Assembly: GCF_003063375.1 (NCBI RefSeq)
Contig: NZ_NERY01000001.1
Coordinates: 1,488,001 to 1,552,000 of the forward strand
Direction: 5' to 3'
DNA length: 64,000 nt
DNA from: Limnohabitans sp. MMS-10A-178
Lineage (GTDB): Bacteria > Pseudomonadota > Gammaproteobacteria > Burkholderiales > Burkholderiaceae_C
In this document: positions 8,267-16,070 of the stretch, piece after piece
Numbering within the stretch: the stretch's first letter is position 1
How the letters are laid out: every line of letters begins with the position of its first letter
Position numbers and translations under genes: made by a program
Notes under the pieces: model-generated
The model's input: the letters and a program-made list of their open reading frames with translations, nothing else
Databases searched by the model: none
What the model was told of the DNA's origin: nothing

Positions 8267-9313
8267 TTGGCAATTGATTGCGCATCGAAAGAACTTACTG
8301 TGCCGCTTCCTTTCTCTCAATTCCTTTGTTGGTTGACGGTTTGCTTTAGCTGTTTGTGCAGCTTTGGTTTAGCTCAAGCTCAAGCTCCAGCTCCAGCTCA
8401 AACCACAGCTGCGCCCAAACCCAAAAGGCCAGGCCAAGCTGTTGCGCCCGAGGCGGCCAGTGGCCCCTGTGTGATTGCAGAATTTCGCTTGATGGCGCTC
8501 ACCACCCACGACCCCCAAGAGCGGCAAAATAAATCTATTGAGTGGCTTCAAAAAAATCATGCCAATTGCTCACCCATGCAATTGGCGATCCTTCACTCAA
8601 GCAAGGCTTCACTCTTGGGCACGGCAGACAGCATGGCACTTTCTGCGGTCTTTGACACCATCATGGAAAAGCGCATGGGCAACAATCCAGAGGCTTTGAG
8701 CAGGTATTACCGACCAGAAGTTCAAGGCCCAGGCCGACCCAGAACAGAATCTACAACGGCTGGCGCCGATACAGCCAAGCCTGCGGGTGGTGCGCCGCCA
8801 GTTGCCGTGGCAGCCGTAGGGGGTGTGATTGCGCCTACGCCAGCTTCAATACCGGGCGCCGCTGGGGTAGCTGCACCAAGCAGTCAGAATATCAACATCA
8901 ACATGGGTGGCGCGAAGCCGCCTGAAGAGGACATGTCGCGGAAAATGCCGCTGCCGACTGAGCCATTGTTTGCTTTTCCGCAAGAACTCGGCACGCCTTT
9001 GCTGAATTACTTTGGCAAAATTCGACGGCAGTTTGCGCGGTCATTTTTCATGGAAACACTAACGCCTGGTAAATGCCCAGAGGGCATGTCTTGGCGCTCT
9101 GATCAGTGTGAAGTCAACATCAAGGTGGCTTGGCGGTTTGGCGAAAAAGTACCCCAAGGCGCCAAGACTTATCCTGTGGAGCCTAAGCTCCTTGAAAAAC
9201 TCAATTTTGACGCAGGCTATACCTTTGTCAGACTGGGTAGCGATATCTTGGCCTTGGAAAAGGACACTGGAAAAATTGCAGATGCAATTTTGAACTTGGG
9301 CAAAGCCACCTAA
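8267..9313 (+). CDS. secreted protein of unknown function with Ala/Pro-rich linkers
   Basis: A 348-residue protein. A hydrophobic stretch (FLCWLTVCFSCLCSFGLAQA, about residues 19-38) followed by AQAPAPA looks like a signal peptide. Then comes a small domain with two Cys (CVIAEFRL, NCSPMQLA; residues about 67-125), a low-complexity Ala/Pro/Gly linker (about 140-220), and a C-terminal domain of about 110 residues with another Cys pair (GKCPEGMSWRSDQCEVNI). No family is recognised. The start is uncertain: TTG at 8267 has no convincing ribosome binding site, a GTG at 8300 would still leave the hydrophobic segment, and an ATG at 8250 in another frame encodes a basic peptide. It stands alone between divergent TerC and the convergent membrane gene. 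Confidence 0.6.
   Translation: MAIDCASKELTVPLPFSQFLCWLTVCFSCLCSFGLAQAQAPAPAQTTAAPKPKRPGQAVAPEAASGPCVIAEFRLMALTTHDPQERQNKSIEWLQKNHANCSPMQLAILHSSKASLLGTADSMALSAVFDTIMEKRMGNNPEALSRYYRPEVQGPGRPRTESTTAGADTAKPAGGAPPVAVAAVGGVIAPTPASIPGAAGVAAPSSQNININMGGAKPPEEDMSRKMPLPTEPLFAFPQELGTPLLNYFGKIRRQFARSFFMETLTPGKCPEGMSWRSDQCEVNIKVAWRFGEKVPQGAKTYPVEPKLLEKLNFDAGYTFVRLGSDILALEKDTGKIADAILNLGKAT
8371..8400 (+). repeat. five tandem AGCTCM hexamers
   Basis: Five copies of a six-base unit, AGCTCA or AGCTCC, lie in tandem and encode the QAQAPAPAQ stretch just after the signal peptide of the secreted protein. The unit length is a multiple of three, so copy-number change would lengthen or shorten the linker without shifting the frame. 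Confidence 0.8.
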
Positions 9314-9359
9314 GCTATTTGTAAATGCCCCCGCAGTGACGTGCCGTGTCTGGCATGTC

Positions 9360-10004
9360 TTATTGTGGAATCAAAGCAATCAGGCTGGCCAAATGCACCA
9401 GGGCCGCACTCAAGGTCAGCAACAGTGCTACCCACACTCGGGGTCTGATGGCAAGGCCCAAAACCACTTGGGATGGAAAAGAAAAAGTAGTGGCTGTGGC
9501 TGCAGTTTTCAAAATGTGAACATCCCTCACAGAAGGATCTAGGGCCAACTTCATCATGTCTCGGCGGCTCCTGTAGCGCATGCTGCCGGCAACGTGCCAT
9601 CCGGGGTCAGGGGGTATGTTCCAAGAGTCAATGTAGCCACCCACTTTGCGCATCACCAAAACAGGATGCCCTCCATGTCTGACCAAAACCTTGACAAAAC
9701 TGTTGCCATATTCTCGCAGCAGGTCGATGCCTTTGGTGGGCTTGCCTGTGTGGGGGTGCGCAAGCTCTCCAGTGTGAACACGAACCAAATTGACCATGAC
9801 AAATTCTTTCCCATCGTCTGCCTCCAGAAAAGCTCTTAAATCTTTGGGATCGCTGTACTCACTCATTTTGAGATCGCTGACCTGATTCATGAAATCGTTC
9901 ACTTCTTGAGGGCTCAGCGGACCTCGCCAGTTGTCGTACCAAAGACGAAAAACAATGTAGAGCGCTAAGGCGACAACCCAAATCCACCAAGCACCTAGTA
10001 GCAT
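9360..10004 (-). CDS. membrane-anchored DUF1330-like dimeric alpha/beta-barrel protein
   Basis: A 214-residue protein with a hydrophobic helix at each end (residues 4-20 and about 185-212). Between them lies a soluble domain with the rhythm of the DUF1330/EthD-type ferredoxin-like barrel: FVMVNLVRVHTG (about 68-79), then Y-x-N-x-F-V-K-V-L, a GGHPVLV strand, a W-x-VAGSMRYRSRRDMMKLA segment and LDPSV, as in stand-alone DUF1330 proteins where the last helix and strand carry RYPSR...M..DP. Anchoring by two helices is unusual for this fold. The start ATG is preceded by AGGAG at a proper distance. The function is unknown. It is divergent from cysM across 130 bases. Confidence 0.6.
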   Translation of the reverse strand: MLLGAWWIWVVALALYIVFRLWYDNWRGPLSPQEVNDFMNQVSDLKMSEYSDPKDLRAFLEADDGKEFVMVNLVRVHTGELAHPHTGKPTKGIDLLREYGNSFVKVLVRHGGHPVLVMRKVGGYIDSWNIPPDPGWHVAGSMRYRSRRDMMKLALDPSVRDVHILKTAATATTFSFPSQVVLGLAIRPRVWVALLLTLSAALVHLASLIALIPQ

Positions 10005-10134
10005 CGACTTCTCCTAAAATTGATATAAAGCTGTTCTCATGACAAGGACAGCATGTTCGAAGCATAATCCCTTAAAGCACCCTCATGTGTGCTTTTCAGT
10101 CTCCTGCAAAGACGAGTCTTGGTAAATAGAAAAA

Positions 10135-11037
10135 ATGAATTATTTAACGCTTGAAGATGCCATTGGCAACACGCCCTTGATCAGGTTGCAGAGAATGGCA
10201 GCAGAAATCACGGGGCCCAAAGGCAATGTGCTTTTGGGAAAACTCGAAGGCAACAATCCTGCAGGGTCGGTCAAAGACAGGCCCGCACTCTCCATGATCA
10301 AAAGGGCTGAAGAGCGAGGCGAAATCAAGCCTGGCGACACCCTGATTGAAGCCACCTCGGGCAACACGGGCATTGCACTTGCCATGGGTGCGGCCATCAG
10401 GGGCTACCGAATGATTTTGATCATGCCGGAAGATTTGTCTATTGAGCGTGCGCAAACCATGAAGGCCTTTGGCGCCGAACTTATCTTGACGCCCAAAAGT
10501 GGGGGCATGGAATATGCCCGCGACCTGGCCGACAACATGGCGGCTCAAGGGAAAGGGCGCATCCTCGATCAATTCTCCAACCTCGACAACCCACGCATTC
10601 ATTACGAGACAACGGGCCCAGAAATTTGGTCGCAAACAGAAGGGCGTGTCACGCACTTTGTGAGCTCCATGGGCACCACTGGCACCATCACTGGTGTGTC
10701 GCAATTTCTGAAAGAAAAGAATCCCAAAATTCAAATTGTGGGTGCGCAACCTACTGAGGGTTCGCGCATTCCTGGCATTCGCAAATGGCCAGAAGCCTAC
10801 TTGCCCAAGATCTACAACCCTGCCAATGTGGATGAGCTGATTTATGTCAGCCAAGACGATGCGGAAGACACGTGCCGTCAAATGGCACGCGAAGAAGGCT
10901 TGTTTGCGGGCATTTCAGCGGCTGGCGCTTGTTGGGTGGCTCAACAAATTGCAGCCCGAGAAAAGAACGCCACCATCGTTTTCATTGTGTGCGATCGCGG
11001 CGATCGTTATCTTTCTACGGGAGTGTTCCCAGCATGA
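10135..11037 (+). CDS. cysM: cysteine synthase B (O-acetylserine sulfhydrylase)
   Basis: A PLP enzyme of 300 residues that makes cysteine from O-acetylserine and sulfide or thiosulfate. The PLP lysine is K47 in NPAGSVKDRPA; the phosphate loop is seen in EATSGNTGIALA (about 77-88) and the Gly-rich GTTGTITGVSQF. Length and the ending CDRGDRYLSTGVF match CysM rather than the longer CysK. The stop overlaps the start of the Nudix gene (ATGA), so the two are translationally coupled. The 130-base upstream gap has a short inverted repeat (AAAGCAC/GTGCTTT, 10074-10095) but no recognisable CysB site. Confidence 0.95.
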   Translation: MNYLTLEDAIGNTPLIRLQRMAAEITGPKGNVLLGKLEGNNPAGSVKDRPALSMIKRAEERGEIKPGDTLIEATSGNTGIALAMGAAIRGYRMILIMPEDLSIERAQTMKAFGAELILTPKSGGMEYARDLADNMAAQGKGRILDQFSNLDNPRIHYETTGPEIWSQTEGRVTHFVSSMGTTGTITGVSQFLKEKNPKIQIVGAQPTEGSRIPGIRKWPEAYLPKIYNPANVDELIYVSQDDAEDTCRQMAREEGLFAGISAAGACWVAQQIAAREKNATIVFIVCDRGDRYLSTGVFPA

Positions 11038-11579
11038 TCGAATATCGCTTTTGTCCTTGCTGCGGTGCCGCGCTGTCTTGGCTGCAGCAAATGGAGGATG
11101 GCGGAGAAAAACTTCGCTTGCGTTGCTCCGAGTGCGACTTCACGCATTGGAACAATCCCACACCCGTCTTGGCAGGCATTGTGCAGGTAGGCAACCAAAT
11201 TTTATTGGCGCGCAATGCGGCATGGGCAGGTCGGAAATTTGCGCTCATCACGGGTTTCATGGAGTCTGGTGAAACGCCTGAAGAAGGCATCACCCGTGAA
11301 ATCAAGGAAGAAACCAATTTGCAAGTCAGTGCGCTTAAATTGATTGGTGTTTACGACTTTCAGCGCATGAACCAAGTGATCATTGCGTACCATGCTCTTG
11401 CCTCTGGCACGGTCAAGCTGTCCCCCGAATTGGCAGAGTACAAAATGTTCAACTTTGATGAATTGGTTTGTTGGCCTGCCGGTACAGGCTACGCATTGGG
11501 TGATTGGCTGCGCACTGAAGGGATTGAGCCCAAGTTCATGACTTGGGAAGAACGTGATGCGCAAGGTCGTTCTGCTTAA
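11034..11579 (+). CDS. Nudix hydrolase with N-terminal zinc ribbon (NADH pyrophosphatase-like)
   Basis: A 181-residue protein. It starts with a zinc ribbon (FCPCCGAAL, then RLRCSECDF about 25 residues later), followed by a Nudix domain. The Nudix box runs from GFMESGETPEEG to REIKEETNL, matching G-x5-E-x7-R-E-U-x-E-E-x-G-U except that the last Gly is Asn. The arrangement resembles the NudC/NADH pyrophosphatase group but lacks the extra N-terminal domain of NudC, and the usual SQPWPFP signature is absent, so the substrate is open. The ATG at 11034 overlaps the cysM stop by four bases, which fixes this start in preference to upstream in-frame codons. Confidence 0.82.
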   Translation: MIEYRFCPCCGAALSWLQQMEDGGEKLRLRCSECDFTHWNNPTPVLAGIVQVGNQILLARNAAWAGRKFALITGFMESGETPEEGITREIKEETNLQVSALKLIGVYDFQRMNQVIIAYHALASGTVKLSPELAEYKMFNFDELVCWPAGTGYALGDWLRTEGIEPKFMTWEERDAQGRSA

Positions 11580-11608
11580 TGGTCTATCAGAATTAATTTG
11601 GAGATGAA

Positions 11609-11842
11609 ATGAGTTTGAGTTTTGACATTGAATTGGACACTTGCGGTCTCAATTGCCCCTTGCCTATTTTGAAGGCCAAAAAATCTCTCTCGGCCATGCA
11701 GCCGGGGCAGGTTCTCAAAATCATGTCGACCGACCCGGGCGCACTCAGAGACTTTGAAGCCTTTGCCAAACAAACAGGCAACGATTTGATGCTTCAAGAA
11801 ACAGAGGGCGACAAGTTTTCAATTTGGCTTAAAAGACGTTGA
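11609..11842 (+). CDS. TusA-family sulfurtransferase
   Basis: A 77-residue protein of the SirA/TusA fold. The active-site motif CPLP is at residues 16-19 (C16), preceded by LDTCGLN, and the conserved tail strand is IWLKRR. Family members carry persulfide sulfur to partners, as TusA does for 2-thiouridine or in sulfur metabolism. Its place behind cysM and the Nudix gene, 29 bases after the Nudix stop and with a GGAGATGAA ribosome binding site, fits a sulfur link, but which partner it serves is not shown. It converges on galU with a 5-base gap and no evident terminator. Confidence 0.9.
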   Translation: MSLSFDIELDTCGLNCPLPILKAKKSLSAMQPGQVLKIMSTDPGALRDFEAFAKQTGNDLMLQETEGDKFSIWLKRR

Positions 11843-11847
11843 TCAGC

Positions 11848-12735
11848 TTAAAGGCTGAGTGACTTCAAGTACTGTCTGAACGAATCACCCACCTGTGGAT
11901 GCTCCAGGGCAAGTTCTACAGTGGCTTCTAAGAAGCCTTCTTTGCTGCCACAGTCGTAGCGTTTGCCTTCATATTGAAAGGCGTACACAGCCTCGCGTGA
12001 TTTCAACCTTGCAATGGCATCGGTGAGTTGAATTTCGCCGCCTACGCCAGTCGGTTGGTTTCTAATTTCATTGAAGATGCCTGGCGTGAGAATGTAGCGC
12101 CCCGCAACACCCATTTGAGAAGGTGCTTTTTCTGGGCTGGGCTTTTCAACAATTTGCTCAACGCGAATAAGTTGCTTGCCGGCTGATTCGCCCGCCACAA
12201 TGCCATAGCGCTTAACGTGCTCTAAAGGCACTTCCTGAACGGCCAAAATAGAGCGGCCTTGCTGCTCGTAGGCTTTGACCATTTGCGCCAGTACGGAAGG
12301 GCCACCTTTGAGGCCGACCATCAGGTCGTCTGCAAGCAAAACGGCAAAGGGCTCTTGCCCCACCATGGCCTCAGCGCACAAAACGGCGTGCCCCAAACCC
12401 AAAGAGCGGGGTTGCCTGACGTATGCACACACCATGTCGTCTGGCTGAACCGATCGCACCAATTTCAACAACTCTTCTTTGTGCGCACTTTCAAGCTCTG
12501 TTTCTAGCTCGTAAGCTGTATCAAAGTGATCTTCAATGGCGCGCTTGCTGCGGCCAGTGACAAAAATCATGTGCCGCACGCCAGCAGAGTAGGCTTCTTC
12601 TACGGCATATTGAATGAGCGGTTTGTCTACCACAGGCAACATTTCTTTGGGTGCTGCTTTGGTGGCGGGTAAAAACCGGGTGCCAAGTCCTGCGACGGGG
12701 AAAACGGCTTTTCTGATACTGGGCTGGGCGCTCAT
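11848..12735 (-). CDS. galU: UTP-glucose-1-phosphate uridylyltransferase
   Basis: A 295-residue nucleotidyltransferase making UDP-glucose for exopolysaccharide and lipopolysaccharide precursors. The N-terminal signature is GLGTRFLPATKAAPKEMLP, with the PVVDKPLIQYAVEEA segment directly after it. Further GalU features are VLLADDLM (metal-binding Asp region), IVEKP and GGEIQLTDAI, the last being typical of bacterial GalU. Length is standard. It is a single gene here, with 63 bases between its start and the stop of valS, and the same orientation as valS. Confidence 0.95.
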   Translation of the reverse strand: MSAQPSIRKAVFPVAGLGTRFLPATKAAPKEMLPVVDKPLIQYAVEEAYSAGVRHMIFVTGRSKRAIEDHFDTAYELETELESAHKEELLKLVRSVQPDDMVCAYVRQPRSLGLGHAVLCAEAMVGQEPFAVLLADDLMVGLKGGPSVLAQMVKAYEQQGRSILAVQEVPLEHVKRYGIVAGESAGKQLIRVEQIVEKPSPEKAPSQMGVAGRYILTPGIFNEIRNQPTGVGGEIQLTDAIARLKSREAVYAFQYEGKRYDCGSKEGFLEATVELALEHPQVGDSFRQYLKSLSL

Positions 12736-12798
12736 AAGAGATTTCTCGCAGAGTTCAATTCATTCTAGAAAATAACACAGTTGCTGGGCTGTTGTGTG

Positions 12799-15765
12799 TC
12801 AGGATTTTTGCGGCTTTGCATCGAGTTGAGCCAATTGAGCTTTCATTTTGCTCAGTGTGGCTTCAAAGTCGGCCACCCGCTTGCGCTCTTGCTCAATTAC
12901 GGCGGGTGGTGCTTTGGCTACAAAGGCTTCGTTGCTCAGCTTGCCATTGGCTTTGCCAATTTCGCCCTCTAAGCGGGCTACTTCTTTGCTGAGGCGAATC
13001 TTTTCTGCGGCCACGTCCACTTCCATGAACAAGCACAGGCGCGCTTCACCCACCACGGCCACAGGGGCCGCGGCAGCAGCCTTCGTCCACTCGGCCTCAT
13101 TGTCAAAGACTTTTACTTCGTTTAACTTGGCCAAGGCTTGTAACACAGGACCTGCTGCCTTCATGAAATCTGAATCACCCAATACATACAAAGGCAATTT
13201 GGTGGCCGGCGACACACTCATCTCGCCGCGCAAATTGCGGCAAGCATCGACCAAGGTTTTGAGCTTGGCCACATGGGCTTCGGCTTTTTCGTCAACTCGG
13301 TCCAGTTGTGCGACAGGGTAGGCTGCAATGCTGACCGAAGGACCGGCACGGCCAGCCACAGGCGCAACTTTTTGCCACAACTCTTCCGAGATGAAAGGCG
13401 TGATGGGGTGAACCAAACGCAAAATGGTTTCTAAGCTGCGAATGAGTGTGCGGCGTGTGGCGCGTTGCTGTGAGGCATCACCGGTGTTGATTTGTACCTT
13501 GGCAATTTCCAAATACCAATCGCAAAACTCGTTCCACACAAAATCGTAAATGGCATTGGCCACATTGTCCAAGCGGTACTCTGCAAAGCCTTTGGCCACG
13601 TCGGCTTCGACGCGTTGAATTTTGGAAGAGATCCAACGGTCGGCTTGGCTGAAAGTCAAATACCCATGCGCAGGACCACCCACGACGCATTCTGCCTTGG
13701 TGTGTTCCTTCAGACCGCAGTCTTGGCCTTCACAATTCATCAGCACAAAGCGTGTAGCGTTCCAAAGCTTGTTGCAGAAGTTGCGATAACCTTCGCAGCG
13801 CTTGCTGTCAAAGTTGATGCTGCGTCCCAATGAGGCCAAAGCTGCAAAGGTAAAGCGCAGTGCGTCTGCGCCGTAGGCTGGAATGCCTTCGGGGAATTCT
13901 TTTTGTGTGTTCTTGCGCACTTGAGGCGCGGTCTCGGGCTTGCGCAAACCTTGTGAGCGCTTTTCCAGCAAGGGCTCTAGTGCAATGCCGTCGATCAAAT
14001 CGACAGGGTCAAGCACGTTGCCTTCAGACTTGCTCATCTTTTTGCCCTGTGCATCGCGCACCAAGCCATGGATGTAGACGTGTTTGAATGGCACGCGTCC
14101 CGTAAAGTGCGTGGTCATCATGATCATTCTGGCCACCCAGAAGAAGATGATGTCGTAGCCTGTGACCAACACGGAGGATGGCAAGTACAAGTCGTAGTCT
14201 TGTGTTTTGCTCGAGCCGCTTGTTTCTAAAGCGTCTGGCCAACCCATGGTGGAGAAGGGCACCAGCGCGGAGGAATACCAGGTGTCGAGTACGTCTTCAT
14301 CGCGCTTGAGCTTCTTGCCTGCCCCTGCTTGCGCTTGCGCTTGTGCCTCTGAGTTGGCCACATACACATTGCCTTCTTCGTCGTACCAGGCGGGAATTTG
14401 ATGGCCCCACCACAACTGGCGAGAAATGCACCAGTCTTGGATGTTGTTCATCCACTGGTCGTAGGTGTTGACCCAATTCTCGGGCACAAAACTAACTTGG
14501 CCAGAGTGAACTGCATCAATGGCCTTTTGTGCAATGCTCTTGCCAGTGGAGTCAAGCGGGCTGACTTTGTTGACAGCCACAAACCACTGGTCTGTGAGCA
14601 TGGGCTCGACCACTTGGCCAGTACGCGCACAGATGGGCAGCATCAGTTTGTGCGCCTTGATTTCAATCAGCAGGCCTTGTGCTTCCAAGTCTTTGATCAC
14701 GGCTTTGCGCGCCACAAAGCGGTCCATGCCTTGATAGGCTTTGGGGCCGTTTTCGTTGACAGTGGCCGTCAAGGTGAAGATGGTGATCAATGGCAAGTTG
14801 TGACGCATTGAGCATGCGTAGTCGTTGGCATCGTGGGCGCCAGTGATCTTCACGCAACCCGATCCAAATTCGCGATCGACAAAGTCGTCTGCAATGATGG
14901 GGATCTGACGATCGCACAAAGGCAAGTCGACTTTTTTGCCGACCAAATGTTTGTAGCGCTCGTCTTCTGGGTGAACCGCCAATGCGCCGTCGGCCATCAT
15001 GGTTTCGGGACGCGTGGTGGCAATGGTCATGCCCTTTTGCATCACGCCGTCAATGAGTTGAGGGCCGTCTGCAAACGGATACAAGATGTAATGCATCTTG
15101 CCATCGGCTTCGGTGTTTTCTACTTCAAGGTCGGACACCGCGCTTTGAAGCACAGGGTCCCAGCTGACCAAGCGTTTGCCGCGATAAATGAGGCCCTGCT
15201 CGTAAAGCTTCACAAATGTTTCGGACACCACTTTGGACAGCTTGTCGTCCATGGTGAAGTACTCGCGCGTCCAGTCTACGCTGTCGCCCATGCGGCGCAT
15301 TTGCTGCGTGATGGTGTTGCCCGATTGCTCTTTCCATTCCCACACTTTGGACACAAAGTTTTTGCGCGCTTCGGCGGGCGTTGGGCCCATGTCGTGGCGG
15401 CTGATGCCTTGGCCTTGAAGCTGGCGCTCCACCACAATTTGCGTAGCAATGCCGGCGTGGTCGGTGCCTGGAATCCAAGCGGTGTTGAAACCCATCATGC
15501 GGTGATAACGCGTAAGGCTGTCCATGATGGTTTGGTTGAACGCATGGCCCATGTGCAGGGTGCCAGTCACATTGGGAGGCGGCAACTGGATGGCAAAGTT
15601 GGGGGCGTCAGCATTTGGCACTTGGCTACCGCGATGGCCCGCGATGCCATAACCGCGCTTTTCCCACTCGGGGCCCCAATGGGCTTCAAGGGCAGCAGGC
15701 TCAAAAGACTTGGACAGGCTCTCAAGGCCGGGTTGCTGAATGGCGGGGGTGGTCTCGTTGCTCAT
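12799..15765 (-). CDS. valS: valyl-tRNA synthetase
   Basis: A class I aminoacyl-tRNA synthetase of 988 residues. The HIGH motif appears as HMGHAF in [15 protein letters not shown] and the KMSKS loop as KKMSKSEGN. There is a CP1 editing domain ([17 protein letters not shown], where mischarged Thr-tRNA is cleared), an anticodon-binding domain, and a C-terminal coiled-coil arm rich in Lys, Glu and Ala (about residues 915-985) that in ValS contacts the tRNA elbow. The length is slightly above E. coli ValS (951). It is transcribed toward galU. The 105-base upstream gap shows nothing I can name. Confidence 0.97.
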   Translation of the reverse strand: MSNETTPAIQQPGLESLSKSFEPAALEAHWGPEWEKRGYGIAGHRGSQVPNADAPNFAIQLPPPNVTGTLHMGHAFNQTIMDSLTRYHRMMGFNTAWIPGTDHAGIATQIVVERQLQGQGISRHDMGPTPAEARKNFVSKVWEWKEQSGNTITQQMRRMGDSVDWTREYFTMDDKLSKVVSETFVKLYEQGLIYRGKRLVSWDPVLQSAVSDLEVENTEADGKMHYILYPFADGPQLIDGVMQKGMTIATTRPETMMADGALAVHPEDERYKHLVGKKVDLPLCDRQIPIIADDFVDREFGSGCVKITGAHDANDYACSMRHNLPLITIFTLTATVNENGPKAYQGMDRFVARKAVIKDLEAQGLLIEIKAHKLMLPICARTGQVVEPMLTDQWFVAVNKVSPLDSTGKSIAQKAIDAVHSGQVSFVPENWVNTYDQWMNNIQDWCISRQLWWGHQIPAWYDEEGNVYVANSEAQAQAQAGAGKKLKRDEDVLDTWYSSALVPFSTMGWPDALETSGSSKTQDYDLYLPSSVLVTGYDIIFFWVARMIMMTTHFTGRVPFKHVYIHGLVRDAQGKKMSKSEGNVLDPVDLIDGIALEPLLEKRSQGLRKPETAPQVRKNTQKEFPEGIPAYGADALRFTFAALASLGRSINFDSKRCEGYRNFCNKLWNATRFVLMNCEGQDCGLKEHTKAECVVGGPAHGYLTFSQADRWISSKIQRVEADVAKGFAEYRLDNVANAIYDFVWNEFCDWYLEIAKVQINTGDASQQRATRRTLIRSLETILRLVHPITPFISEELWQKVAPVAGRAGPSVSIAAYPVAQLDRVDEKAEAHVAKLKTLVDACRNLRGEMSVSPATKLPLYVLGDSDFMKAAGPVLQALAKLNEVKVFDNEAEWTKAAAAAPVAVVGEARLCLFMEVDVAAEKIRLSKEVARLEGEIGKANGKLSNEAFVAKAPPAVIEQERKRVADFEATLSKMKAQLAQLDAKPQKS

Positions 15766-15870
15766 GGGCTAGGTATTGAGTGATTGCTCAGAGGCAATGT
15801 CAAGAATGGTCTAAAGCCATGATTTTACTGGGCTAGCGCCTGGTTTTCGAGGGCCCGTCAAGGATCTGGT

Positions 15871-16053
15871 TCAGTTCTTGGCCGATTCAATGCAATCTCT
15901 GAGCACAGACGCGTCCCCCACCTGATTGGCCAGCAGCAAAATCAAGCGCATATTGAGCTGTTCTGATTGTTCTGTGGTTAACCCCTCATGGGCATTCAGC
16001 AATTGCTCATAGAAGCCATCGGCGTCTTGCAGGTTCAGTTCTGTTTTCATCAT
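15871..16053 (-). CDS. DUF2783 small protein
   Basis: About 60 residues, acidic, predicted all-helical, with the DUF2783 pattern L-x-D-A-D-x-F-Y-E-x-L-L-x-A-H-E-G-L followed by E-x-S-x-x-L-N-M-R-L-I-L-L-L-A-N-Q-V-G-D. The family has no assigned function but is typically encoded directly behind FAD-dependent monooxygenases, exactly as here. The ATG at 16051-16053 lies 17 bases after the monooxygenase stop with a GGA upstream; a second ATG follows at once and an upstream in-frame ATG would overlap the monooxygenase. A role as a small accessory of the flavoprotein is inferred. Confidence 0.7.
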   Translation of the reverse strand: MMKTELNLQDADGFYEQLLNAHEGLTTEQSEQLNMRLILLLANQVGDASVLRDCIESAKN

Positions 16054-16070
16054 GGTCAGTCCGAATTGAA

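Noticed and set aside
8371..8400. Tandem hexamers as a phase-variation switch
   Set aside because: Six-base units keep the frame, and only five imperfect copies exist, so on/off switching is unlikely.
10074..10095. AAAGCAC/GTGCTTT hairpin upstream of cysM as a terminator
   Set aside because: No T-run follows on either strand, and no gene ends just before it on the plus strand.
11824..11864. Short TCAGC/GCTGA inverted repeat between the tusA-like gene and galU as a terminator
   Set aside because: Only five base pairs, no T-tract, and it overlaps the galU 3' end.
12781..12992. Short plus-strand frames between galU and valS
   Set aside because: They overlap the valS 3' end in antisense and show no start signal or conserved sequence.
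14833..15783. 316-codon plus-strand open frame opposite valS
   Set aside because: Shadow of the valS N-terminal region; no motif or start signal.
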